Source: a virus. Taken from it: 64,000 nt of DNA. Shown piece by piece: positions 33,013-40,603 of this stretch. Where the stretch lies: IMG/VR virus record IMGVR_UViG_3300022743_000002, positions 23,751 to 87,750 of that record; one strand, written 5' to 3'. The translations under genes were made by a program, and so were the position numbers. The notes under the pieces are model-generated. The model was not told the DNA's origin. It saw nothing but the letters and a program-made list of their open reading frames with translations, and ran no database searches. The stretch's first letter is position 1; each line of letters begins with the position of its first letter.

Positions 33013-34802
33013 AGTGCCGCCAGTCTACGCAGCTCGGCGTCAATACGGCAGCCAATCCAGCGCACGTTTGGCACGGCCCAGCTGTTGCCCAAGGCCTTGT
33101 AGCGGGGACCGTCCGGGCAATCCTGTGTGGTTGGTTCGCGCAAACCCCGACCGGTGGTTTCAATCAACCACTCCTCAAAGCTTTTGCCGCCGCTCATGGC
33201 GCCTTTGCGCTTTGCGTAGACTTGGTACGCTTTCCACGGGATAGCTGTGTAGTTGTCAGGAAACCCCTGCAGTCGCTCGCACTCGACGGGCGTGAGGCGG
33301 CGGACTTGCATGCCCACCAGTGCACCGTTGTGCCGTCGCGGCCCGTTGTTGGCATCGAGCGTCGCGTGGGTGTCACCAACGCGGACGCCCGACTGGCTGG
33401 ACTGAAACGCAACCGCCGTCGGGTTCTTCGCCCCCATGCTCGGAGCAATATCCTCCGCGCTGGCGCATTGAGTGCCGGAGAGGTTTGCCGGGAATGCAAT
33501 CGCAGGCGAATGCGCCCCAGCCGCAAGCGGGTGGCATGGGTCACCGGGTTGTGGGTTGCTGCGATTTTGTGGGCTTGTCACCTGCGTAGTGTCGAAGACG
33601 ATAGCTGGTGGCGGGCTGTTTGCATCCAGACTGGCGGTGTAGTTTTCGTAGAACTTCCCGGCTTGGTTGCTCTGGGTGTTGTGCAGTTTAGTGGAATAGG
33701 CCACCGGCACCGCAATCGCATGAACGTCATGGCCGTGCATCGCGTTCAAAGTGAAGGACGGGCCATCAGCCTGGGCGACGGCGTTGCCTTTGCTGCCCTG
33801 CATGTTGACCATGGCCACCGGCACCAGCGGCGTCCCCCGCCCCGTGCCGTCCTCGCTGACGTCAAAGCCTTCGCCGCGCAAGGAGTGACTCACCGGCTGC
33901 ACCAGGAAGGTCTCACTCTCAAAGTCCATCCTGCCGCTGGCGCTGGCGCATGCGTTTCTGGCAGTCGCTACGTCGATGGGGCCGGCTGTGTTGTTGCCGC
34001 CGTAGGCCATCACCGCTACCGCAAGTTGGTTTCTGATCGGCCCATCCTTGGCTCGCGTGTCCAGTGTCGGGCTTAGATCTGTGAAGCGACCGCCTCCAGG
34101 GCCAATTTCAACGCCTCCGGCAACGCCTTGCCGCGCTTGTCGGCTCGGCGCAGTATCCCGGCGCACGCCGTCGAACTCAAAAAGAACCTTGACGGGATCG
34201 AACCCGTCTCTAGCACTTGCGACAACGAACACACGGCGGCGTCGTTGGGCCACTCCGAAGTATTGGGCGTCGAGTACCCGCCACGCGACTGTTCGCGCGG
34301 GTCCATGCACAGTACCCGCGTTTGTCCACCTGCCCCCTGGCGGGACCAGCGGATCATCTTCGCCGGCAAGTCCTGCCAGAAAGCATCCAAAGGCGTTGTC
34401 TTTAGTGCTGAGGACTCCGGGTACGTTTTCCCAGAAGATGGTGGCGGGCTGCTCTCCGCGAACAAGTCGTGCTGCATCAATTTCATTGGCAATCTCGCAA
34501 AAAATGAGTGAAAGATTTCCGCGCGCGTCATCCAGGGACTTGCGCAGACCCGCTACCGAAAACGCTTGGCACGGCGTGCCACCGCAAAACACATCAGGCG
34601 CCACGACTTCGCCGGAGCGAATACGCTCTGGCAGCTTGGTCATATCGCCCAGGTTAGGAACGTCAGGGTAGTGGTGCGCCAGGACGGCGCAGGGAAACGG
34701 CTCAATCTCAGAAAGCCAAGCTGCGCGCCATCCCAAAGGATGCCAAGCAACCGATGCGGCCTCAATGCCACTACATACAGACCCGAAGGTAATTTGGTTC
34801 AT
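33009..34802 (-). CDS. DNA (cytosine-5) methyltransferase
   Basis: 597 residues from ATG 34802. Motif I FGSVCSGIEAAS, motif IV GGTPCQAFSVAGL (catalytic C78), motif VI IFWENVPGVL (about 130), motif VIII-like FGVAQRRRRVFV (about 188), then a long variable middle and C-terminal LTPVECERLQGFPDNY with YKALGNSW. Complete and likely active; protects phage DNA from restriction or marks it. Target sequence unknown. Confidence 0.94.
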   Translation of the reverse strand: MNQITFGSVCSGIEAASVAWHPLGWRAAWLSEIEPFPCAVLAHHYPDVPNLGDMTKLPERIRSGEVVAPDVFCGGTPCQAFSVAGLRKSLDDARGNLSLIFCEIANEIDAARLVRGEQPATIFWENVPGVLSTKDNAFGCFLAGLAGEDDPLVPPGGRWTNAGTVHGPARTVAWRVLDAQYFGVAQRRRRVFVVASARDGFDPVKVLFEFDGVRRDTAPSRQARQGVAGGVEIGPGGGRFTDLSPTLDTRAKDGPIRNQLAVAVMAYGGNNTAGPIDVATARNACASASGRMDFESETFLVQPVSHSLRGEGFDVSEDGTGRGTPLVPVAMVNMQGSKGNAVAQADGPSFTLNAMHGHDVHAIAVPVAYSTKLHNTQSNQAGKFYENYTASLDANSPPPAIVFDTTQVTSPQNRSNPQPGDPCHPLAAGAHSPAIAFPANLSGTQCASAEDIAPSMGAKNPTAVAFQSSQSGVRVGDTHATLDANNGPRRHNGALVGMQVRRLTPVECERLQGFPDNYTAIPWKAYQVYAKRKGAMSGGKSFEEWLIETTGRGLREPTTQDCPDGPRYKALGNSWAVPNVRWIGCRIDAELRRLAAL

Positions 34803-34847
34803 AAAAAACACGCCTCAAGTAATCACGGCGCGCCTCAAAAATTAGAT

Positions 34848-35069
34848 TCAACGTGTGACGGGCGGCTGCGCTTCACGCTGCGCAACGATTTCCTCCATCC
34901 TGGTGACGATGGCGATCGTCTTGGGTGTGCTCTTTTTCCAGCGGTCTGGAGTTGCGCGCGAAATGCCAGCTTCCTTGCAGATGCTGGTGAAATTCAACCC
35001 GGCGGCCTTAGCGCGCGCCTCAATGTCGGCGATCCGGCGCTTAAAGGTGTCGGTGAAAGTTGTGATCAT
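34848..35069 (-). CDS. small HTH regulator, Cro/XRE-like (73 aa)
   Basis: Start at 35069 (AGGG ribosome site). RIADIEARAKAAGLNFTSI followed by CKEAGISRATPDRWKK is a canonical HTH, then a short dimerisation helix. It heads the minus-strand replication operon and faces the plus-strand recombination operon across a 217-base control gap, the usual place for a phage switch protein. Confidence 0.8.
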   Translation of the reverse strand: MITTFTDTFKRRIADIEARAKAAGLNFTSICKEAGISRATPDRWKKSTPKTIAIVTRMEEIVAQREAQPPVTR

Positions 35070-35286
35070 GATGGCCCTAATCAAAAAAGTAATTTCGCGA
35101 AGTGTACCGTATTTAATCAATGTCGCCAACGTTTTGTGATGACTTGCGGAGACGATCCGTGACTTCTTGCGCCAAAACCATGAACAACGCAGTATTGCAG
35201 GGACTTTTTGTGCTCATGTTGTTGTCGATTGATCAAATTTGATTCATAATTCGACTGCGTAATCATTTTTAACCACGAAAGACCCT
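35070..35286. promoter_or_regulatory. divergent control region with perfect palindrome
   Basis: ATCAAATTTGAT (35231-35242) is a perfect 12-base palindrome. CATAAT follows at 35244-35249 as a likely -10 for the plus operon. The minus side has TTTGATTA just ahead of the regulator. The palindrome is the best operator candidate for the 73-aa HTH protein. Confidence 0.55.
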
Positions 35287-36162
35287 ATGAACTCAGCTGC
35301 TCACTTATTGACGCCCGACGCAGACGGCGTACTGGCGCCGCCACACCCCCTGGGGCTGGTGGAATGCACCAATGCCCAGTACCACAGCGGCCCAGGCGTA
35401 TCTAAATCGCACCTTGATGCCATCGCGAACGTCAGTCCGCTGCACTACTACGCCAAGTATCTGGATCCAAACCGCGTGCGTGCCGAGCCCACGGCCGCCA
35501 TGATCATGGGTAGCGCCGTGCATAGCGCCGTGCTGGAGCCCGACTTGTTTCCATCCGAATACGTCATGGCGCCCCAAGGCATCAATCGCCGAACTAACGC
35601 CGGCAAGGAGGAGTACGCGGCTTTCGAGAAGGCCAACGCCAACAAGACCGTGCTGGACCCGGAAGACTTCGCAACTTGCTTGGCCATCCGCGACGCCGTG
35701 TATCGCCACCCCGTTGCAGGCGGCCTGCTAACTGGCGGCCGGGCCGAGCAGTCGTTCTATGCGATCGACAAGGAAACAGGCGAGCTCATGAAGTGCCGAA
35801 CCGACTACATGCACGACAGTGGCGCAATGATTGTGGACTTGAAGACAACGGACGACGCCAGCCCGGACGGATTCGGCAAGTCGGCCGCCAATTTCCGCTA
35901 CCCAGTTCAAACTGCCTGGTACAACGGCGTGCTGGACGCAGCTTTCGGCGAGCATCCTGCTGACTGGGTTTTCCTGGCTGTTGAGAAGAAGCCGCCCTAC
36001 GCCGTCGGGATTTACTTCATGGAGCCTGACGTCGTGGCTCGCGCAAATATCGCGGCGCGCCGCGACTTCATGCGGATCGTTGAGGCCAAGCGCAGCGGGC
36101 ATTGGCCGGACTACGGCGTTACCCCCCTGCCGCTGGCCTTGCCGGCCTGGAGCAAGCTGTGA
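35287..36162 (+). CDS. RecE-like exonuclease (PD-(D/E)XK, DUF3799 type)
   Basis: 291 residues. GVSKSHLDAIANVSPLHYY, AMIMGSAVHSAVLEPDLF and CRTDYMHDSGAMIVDLKTT (core D...DLK catalytic pattern near 188) match the exonuclease VIII-type family, followed by NFRYPVQTAWYNG. It digests duplex DNA 5' to 3' to feed a partner annealing protein, probably the gene at 38979. Confidence 0.92.
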   Translation: MNSAAHLLTPDADGVLAPPHPLGLVECTNAQYHSGPGVSKSHLDAIANVSPLHYYAKYLDPNRVRAEPTAAMIMGSAVHSAVLEPDLFPSEYVMAPQGINRRTNAGKEEYAAFEKANANKTVLDPEDFATCLAIRDAVYRHPVAGGLLTGGRAEQSFYAIDKETGELMKCRTDYMHDSGAMIVDLKTTDDASPDGFGKSAANFRYPVQTAWYNGVLDAAFGEHPADWVFLAVEKKPPYAVGIYFMEPDVVARANIAARRDFMRIVEAKRSGHWPDYGVTPLPLALPAWSKL

Positions 36163-36797
36163 GCGCCGTCGTGTCCATGATGGTGGGCGGCCACGAGCGC
36201 GTCGCCTACACCGTCGAGCATCGTGGTAACTGCGTGCTGATCCACGGCGACGTGCCGGCAAGCGCGTTTGCTGTCCTGTCGCAACTTGCCTCACCGGAGG
36301 CAGTGATGGACCCTGACGTCGCCCGTATGTACGGCGTTACATTTGCAATGGGGATGCCGGACGACCTCGAAGCACTGCGATCTGCCGGCGTGCCTGCTGC
36401 AGAGCAACACATACGCGCCAGCGCTCCAGGCCTGAGCGAGGATGCCGTGCACTGGCTTGCCGGTGGCGAGCGCGGCATGAGCAGCGAGGCCATATTCACC
36501 TTCCTGACGGGCATCGACTGCACCGGCAGGATCCGCCTTCACGATCTTCCGCGCAGCTACGACCACCCTTACGACCCCGGGGATTTCAGGCGCTGCCGAC
36601 TGCTGCTTGAGCAGGTTCCTGAACTGGTACCGCTATTCCCAAGGATGGCCGGTGCGTCACCCCAGTGGTCTGCGCTGGTGCACGCATGGCCCGCGATTTG
36701 CGCCACCATGGATGCCGAGTGTCCAAGCTGGCGCGGCGCCAGCGAACAGTACGCACACCAAACATACGAACTCATCAAGAAGGCCATTGGCCGCTAA
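36159..36797 (+). CDS. hypothetical protein of the recombination module (212 aa)
   Basis: GTG at 36159 with GGAG upstream overlaps the nuclease stop (GTGA); ATG at 36178 is possible. N-terminal beta-rich part (HRGNCVLIHGDVPASAF), then helical with HDLPRSYDHPYDPGDFRRC. Similar proteins accompany RecE-like nucleases in phages, but I know no activity. Confidence 0.7.
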   Translation: MSAVVSMMVGGHERVAYTVEHRGNCVLIHGDVPASAFAVLSQLASPEAVMDPDVARMYGVTFAMGMPDDLEALRSAGVPAAEQHIRASAPGLSEDAVHWLAGGERGMSSEAIFTFLTGIDCTGRIRLHDLPRSYDHPYDPGDFRRCRLLLEQVPELVPLFPRMAGASPQWSALVHAWPAICATMDAECPSWRGASEQYAHQTYELIKKAIGR

Positions 36798-36800
36798 GTC

Positions 36801-38093
36801 ATGAAAATCAACCATATTTCCATTTCCAACATCCTCGGCATCACTGAGCTGGAATTCAGCCCCGAAGGTTTCACCCAGATCAGCGGCCCCAACGGCACCG
36901 GCAAGACGTCCGTTCTGGAGGCTATCAAGTCCGTCCTGCAGTCCGGCCACGACGCCACCTTGCTGCGCAAAGGCGCCGAAAAGGGCGAAGTTGTGCTGGT
37001 CCTGGACGACGGCATGGAGCTCTCAAAGTCCGTGACGGGCTCCGGCAGCACCACCAGTGTGCGCCGCGACGGCAAGAAGCTGACGCGCCCCGCTGAAGCC
37101 ATCAAGGCGCTGACAGATAGCCTCAGCGTCAACCCGGTGGACTTCCTGCTGGCGCCCAAAAAAGACCGCGTGAAGGCCTTGCTGGAAGCAATGCCGCTGG
37201 AAGCCGACACCGCGCACCTGGCCGAGATTGCCGGGTTCCCGGTGAAGGCTCAGCCCGGCCTGCACGCCCTGCACGTAATCAGCATGGTGCACCAGCAGGT
37301 GTACGACGAGCGCACCGGAACCAACCGTGCCGTGAAGGAGAAGACCGCCACCATCAACCAGCTGGAGGCAGCGGTACCGCCGGCGCCCCAGGGCGTGGAG
37401 GGAAGCGAGTCCGATCTGATGGCAGCAGTCACCGCCGCCGAGACAGCGCGCACCACCACACTAACCAAGATCCAGACCAAGTTGGACGGCCTGCGCACCG
37501 ACGCACAGGCCAAGATCGATGCCATCAAGGCCCAAGCCCAAGCGGATATTGATGCCGTGCGCGCCGAGTTGTCGGAGAGCGAGGGCAAAGCCCAGGCCGC
37601 ACGCGACAAAGCTGTCACCGCATGCACCAGCGCCACTCAGCCACTGCACTCCCAGCTCCAGGTCATCCGCAACGACCGCGAGGCCAGCGGCCGGCGCCAG
37701 CAGACGTTGGACACCATCGCCACGCTGCGCACCGAGCTGGAGACACTGACGGCGGACGCGGCCGCGCAGACCCAGGCACTCGACGCCATCGATGCCTACA
37801 AGTCCGAACTACTGTCGAGCCTGCCAATTCCTGGCCTGGAGGTGCGCGACGGCGAGATATTCCGCAACGACGTGCCGTTCGATCGCCTAAATACAAGCCA
37901 GCAGGTCGAGGTAGCCGTGGAGATAGCTAAACTTCGCGCCGCGGATCTGGGAGTGATTTGCGTCGATCGGATCGAGTGTCTCGACAGCGCAAGCCTTGAA
38001 GCCTTCAAAGCCGCTGCGATCGCAAGCGACCTGCAGTTGTTTGTAACCCGCGTCGCCGACGACGGATTCTCAATCGAAACAACAAATAAATAG
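36801..38093 (+). CDS. RecF/SMC-like ABC ATPase
   Basis: 430 residues. Walker A GPNGTGKTSVL (about 30), Ala/Gln-rich coiled coil (about 175-330), signature-like LNTSQQVEVAVEIAKL (about 365) and Walker B LGVICVDRIECLD (about 388), where Asp-Arg replaces the usual Asp-Glu. Compact versions of Rad50/RecF ATPases occur beside phage exonucleases and probably clamp DNA ends. The Walker B change may slow hydrolysis. Confidence 0.88.
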   Translation: MKINHISISNILGITELEFSPEGFTQISGPNGTGKTSVLEAIKSVLQSGHDATLLRKGAEKGEVVLVLDDGMELSKSVTGSGSTTSVRRDGKKLTRPAEAIKALTDSLSVNPVDFLLAPKKDRVKALLEAMPLEADTAHLAEIAGFPVKAQPGLHALHVISMVHQQVYDERTGTNRAVKEKTATINQLEAAVPPAPQGVEGSESDLMAAVTAAETARTTTLTKIQTKLDGLRTDAQAKIDAIKAQAQADIDAVRAELSESEGKAQAARDKAVTACTSATQPLHSQLQVIRNDREASGRRQQTLDTIATLRTELETLTADAAAQTQALDAIDAYKSELLSSLPIPGLEVRDGEIFRNDVPFDRLNTSQQVEVAVEIAKLRAADLGVICVDRIECLDSASLEAFKAAAIASDLQLFVTRVADDGFSIETTNK

Positions 38094-38131
38094 CCAAATT
38101 TGAGCACGGTCAACAAATACTCAAATATAAT
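38094..38131 (+). promoter_or_regulatory. internal early promoter with operator dyad
   Basis: Perfect -10 TATAAT (38126-38131), and TTTGAGCA (38099-38106) facing TACTCAAA (38118-38125) form an inverted repeat that overlaps the promoter. The best -35, TTGAGC, sits 20 bp upstream, longer than usual. Drives the 180-aa gene and followers. Confidence 0.55.
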
Positions 38132-38153
38132 CAAGTCTCATTTTGGAGAACCC

Positions 38154-38696
38154 ATGAAAACCTTCATTCAAATCGCGATACCGTCCGGGCACGTCTACGA
38201 AATCCCGGTGGCGGCGGTCGCAAACAACCGTGCCGCGTACTACCACGCATCTCACTCCGACGAGTTCCCGACGCTGGAGTCTGCAATGGAGGACACCATC
38301 GAGGTATTCAAAGATGACCTCTACAACATCAAAGACTGGGCATCAGGCAATATGAATTGGGAGGACCTGGAGCCCCACGCCCGCCTGATCCGCTTCACGC
38401 CAGCCGATACGCCATGGCACGAAGGCGAGTGGACCTATCACGACCACCGGGCGATGGTCGGAGAGCTGGATGGCGCGATGATCATGCAGTCGCCCGTGGA
38501 ATTCGTCGCGCAAACGATGATGGAGTCGCACCAGCTCTGCAACGTTACCGTACTGAATACCCAAGACGGTAGTCCGTTTGGCGCGGTGGTTGTGATCATG
38601 GGGACCTCACAGGTTGTCGACGCCTTCATTGCCACAATCAAATACACCGCCGAGCAGATCACCGGAGGATATTTGCCTCCAGAAGCAACTCACTAA
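38154..38696 (+). CDS. hypothetical phage protein (180 aa)
   Basis: GGAG ribosome site 6 bases before ATG 38154. Two halves: residues 1-110 acidic (SHSDEFPTLESAMEDTIEVF, SGNMNWEDLEPHARLI) and 115-180 with an Ile/Val-rich end. Similar proteins of unknown role are frequent in phage recombination regions. Confidence 0.72.
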   Translation: MKTFIQIAIPSGHVYEIPVAAVANNRAAYYHASHSDEFPTLESAMEDTIEVFKDDLYNIKDWASGNMNWEDLEPHARLIRFTPADTPWHEGEWTYHDHRAMVGELDGAMIMQSPVEFVAQTMMESHQLCNVTVLNTQDGSPFGAVVVIMGTSQVVDAFIATIKYTAEQITGGYLPPEATH

Positions 38697-38712
38697 CCCT
38701 CAACTCTGAAAG
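38694..38712 (+). repeat. 19-bp direct repeat, left copy
   Basis: TAACCCTCAACTCTGAAAG here and at 38954-38972. Each copy supplies the stop of the gene before it (here the TAA itself) and the GAAAG ribosome site of the gene after it, so the 83-aa gene is flanked by direct repeats 260 bp apart. Confidence 0.85.
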
Positions 38713-38717
38713 TAACT

Positions 38718-38969
38718 ATGCAACGATCACAACCATTCGCCCGTGCTAGCGCAATGATGACACTTGTCGCAGCATCTATGTCGCTGAGCAGCGAGGGCCT
38801 GCGACAGGCCGCGCTGGCTGAAATCCCGCCCTACGAGTCCCGCGGCAAGGGCAAGGCGGAAACCGTAGTGCAGCCGGTGCGCAGATGGCTGGAATCCGTG
38901 CGGCTCGCAAGTCCCGCAACGTGCGTCGCCACCGCGCGGCATGCCGCGGCTAATAACCCTCAACTCTGA
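38718..38969 (+). CDS. small hypothetical protein within direct repeats (83 aa)
   Basis: Ribosome site GAAAG in the left repeat. Sequence begins MQRSQPFARASAMMTL, then Ala/Ser/Arg-rich with a helix (QPVRRWLESVRLAS). Its stop lies in the right repeat. No homologue recognised; likely a recent or removable insertion. Confidence 0.55.
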   Translation: MQRSQPFARASAMMTLVAASMSLSSEGLRQAALAEIPPYESRGKGKAETVVQPVRRWLESVRLASPATCVATARHAAANNPQL

Positions 38970-38972
38970 AAG
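38954..38972 (+). repeat. 19-bp direct repeat, right copy
   Basis: Second copy of TAACCCTCAACTCTGAAAG. It ends the 83-aa gene in a different frame from the left copy and provides the ribosome site for the gene at 38979. Confidence 0.85.
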
Positions 38973-38978
38973 ACTGAC

Positions 38979-40040
38979 ATGAGTGAAAACCTACCCGCAA
39001 CCCAAGAGCAGCAACACCAACCCGCGCCGTTCCAACGACATAGCCTGCCAGGTCACGGCATGAACGCCGGCGCCGTTGCGATTGAGTCCGAACGCGCCAT
39101 TGCTGAAGCCCAAGGCCAGCTCACGCTCGCCAAGCGCTTCCCGCGCAGCGTGACGGCATCAATCAGCGACTTCCTGGAGGCCTGCAACAGCCCGGCATTT
39201 GCGCAGACCGCCTTCTATAGCGTGCCCAACCGCGGCAGCGGACCCAGCATCCGCCTAGCTGAGGAGGCGGCGCGTTGCTACGGCAATTTTGTGTACGGCC
39301 ACCGAGAGCTGTCGCGAAGCGAAGGCAAGTCCGAGATTGAGGTCTATGCCTGGGATATGGAGAAAAACAACCGCTCCAGCCGCCAAATCACGGTTATGCA
39401 CGTCGTGGACACGAAGAACGGCCCCAAGAAGCTGGTCGACCAATCCGACATTGACAACAAGATCGCAAACGTCGCCAGCAAGCAGATGCGCGGCCGCATC
39501 CTGGCTCTTATGCCAAAACACATGATTGCCGCCGGCATTGAGGCTTGCAAACTGACGATTGCCGGAGGTGGCGAAAAGCCGATCAGCGAGCGCATCCTGG
39601 CAATGTCAAAGGCGTTCAGCAAGTTTGGCGTCAACTCGGCGCACCTCACTGCGCATCTCGGTCACGATCTTGACGACACTACCGTCGATGAGCTGGCCGA
39701 CCTGATGGGTATTTACAACGCCATCAAGGAAGGCGCCAAGGCGAGCGAGTATTTCAAACCGAATACCGACGGCGATGACGCCACAGCCAACACAGCGGCG
39801 TCCATATTGCAGCGCTCAAAGGTTTCAGCCGCGGCACGCATAAAGTCGCCGGATCAAACCACGACCACGACGCCTAAAAAAGAGACGGCGGCCGCCTTAC
39901 AAAAAAGCAATCCACCGGAACCCGATCGCAAGGCGGAGAAAGAGGAGGTTACCGAATCTCAACATAAGCAGCCCCCGAAAGATGCGACTCCACAGCGCGA
40001 GCAGGCATCAAGCGCAGCCGATGAAGACGACGTATTTTGA
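38979..40040 (+). CDS. putative single-strand annealing protein
   Basis: 353 residues. Ordered core about 30-250: IAEAQGQLTLAKRFPR, FYSVPNRGSGPSIRLAEEA and RCYGNF, KQMRGRILALMPKHMIAAG, LGHDLDDTTVDELADLMGIY. The tail from 270 is disordered and polar, ending in an acidic ADEDDVF tip like that of SSB-type recruiters. Size, conserved VPNRG-GPSIRLAE motif and position near a RecE-like nuclease suggest an annealing recombinase, but I cannot assign it to RecT, Erf or Rad52 types. Confidence 0.7.
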   Translation: MSENLPATQEQQHQPAPFQRHSLPGHGMNAGAVAIESERAIAEAQGQLTLAKRFPRSVTASISDFLEACNSPAFAQTAFYSVPNRGSGPSIRLAEEAARCYGNFVYGHRELSRSEGKSEIEVYAWDMEKNNRSSRQITVMHVVDTKNGPKKLVDQSDIDNKIANVASKQMRGRILALMPKHMIAAGIEACKLTIAGGGEKPISERILAMSKAFSKFGVNSAHLTAHLGHDLDDTTVDELADLMGIYNAIKEGAKASEYFKPNTDGDDATANTAASILQRSKVSAAARIKSPDQTTTTTPKKETAAALQKSNPPEPDRKAEKEEVTESQHKQPPKDATPQREQASSAADEDDVF

Positions 40041-40061
40041 TGACAGATATAGGAGAGGGCG

Positions 40062-40265
40062 CTGACTAGGAAATATCTGACGCCAGCCGAGGTATCGGAC
40101 AGGTATAGCGGATCGGTATCCGTGCGCACTTTAGCCAATTGGCGTTGGGCTGGGAACGGACCGAAATTTACAAGAGTCGGCGGACGAATACTCTACGACT
40201 TGAATGAGTTGGTTAAGTGGGAAGACAAGCGCACTGTCGAGCACACCAGTGAGTACAGAAAATGA
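40062..40265 (+). CDS. excisionase/MerR-like HTH protein with non-ATG start (about 67 aa)
   Basis: A clear HTH_17-type domain: KYLTPAEVSDRYSGSVSV, then TLANWRWAGNGPKFTRVGG and RILYDLNELVKWEDKR. The frame is open only from 40053 (stop TAG at 40050) and holds no ATG, GTG or TTG before the domain. A CTG at 40062 sits 3 bases after AGGAGAGG-like sequence. Either CTG is used or a short upstream ATG ORF (40040) shifts frame. Likely Xis or a small regulator. Confidence 0.72.
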   Translation: MTRKYLTPAEVSDRYSGSVSVRTLANWRWAGNGPKFTRVGGRILYDLNELVKWEDKRTVEHTSEYRK

Positions 40266-40268
40266 AAC

Positions 40269-40571
40269 ATGGGCGGCGGGTTTACTCGCCGCCTAATTCT
40301 CAAGGGGATTATTTTGGGGCAGACTAAATTGGGCTCACTCATTGAGACCTGTATCGGCACAGCAATTGGATTTGTGCTTTCTATCGTCGCCAGCATTATT
40401 GTTTACCCGTTGTTCGGCGCCTACTTTACGATGGCGCAGAACTTCTGGATTACTGTCATTTTTACCATACTGAGCATTGCCAGAGGTTACGCGGTCCGGC
40501 GCTGGTTCAATGCTCGCATCCATGCCGCCGCAGAGCGAATCGCAGAGGCCGCACTCGATGCGCGCCAGTGA
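40269..40571 (+). CDS. small phage membrane protein (100 aa)
   Basis: TKLGSLIETCIGTAIGF and VLSIVASIIVYPLFGAYF give one hydrophobic span, a second is WITVIFTILSIARGYAV, then an RRWFNARIH tail. This is a recognisable widespread phage family of unknown role (two spans and a conserved RRWFN). The true start could be internal, near the TKLGSL motif. Confidence 0.78.
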   Translation: MGGGFTRRLILKGIILGQTKLGSLIETCIGTAIGFVLSIVASIIVYPLFGAYFTMAQNFWITVIFTILSIARGYAVRRWFNARIHAAAERIAEAALDARQ

Positions 40572-40603
40572 CTCCAGCCAAGCGTGACAACAAGAAAGAT
40601 TTT

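Noticed and set aside
31339-34802. Restriction-modification system from the helicase and C5 methyltransferase pair
   Set aside because: No nuclease domain in the helicase and no specificity subunit; both fit the replication and self-protection sets of phages.
36159-38093. ATPase-based defence system (Gabija/Septu-like)
   Set aside because: The ATPase and its partner lie inside a RecE-like recombination operon, and no TOPRIM or HNH partner is attached.
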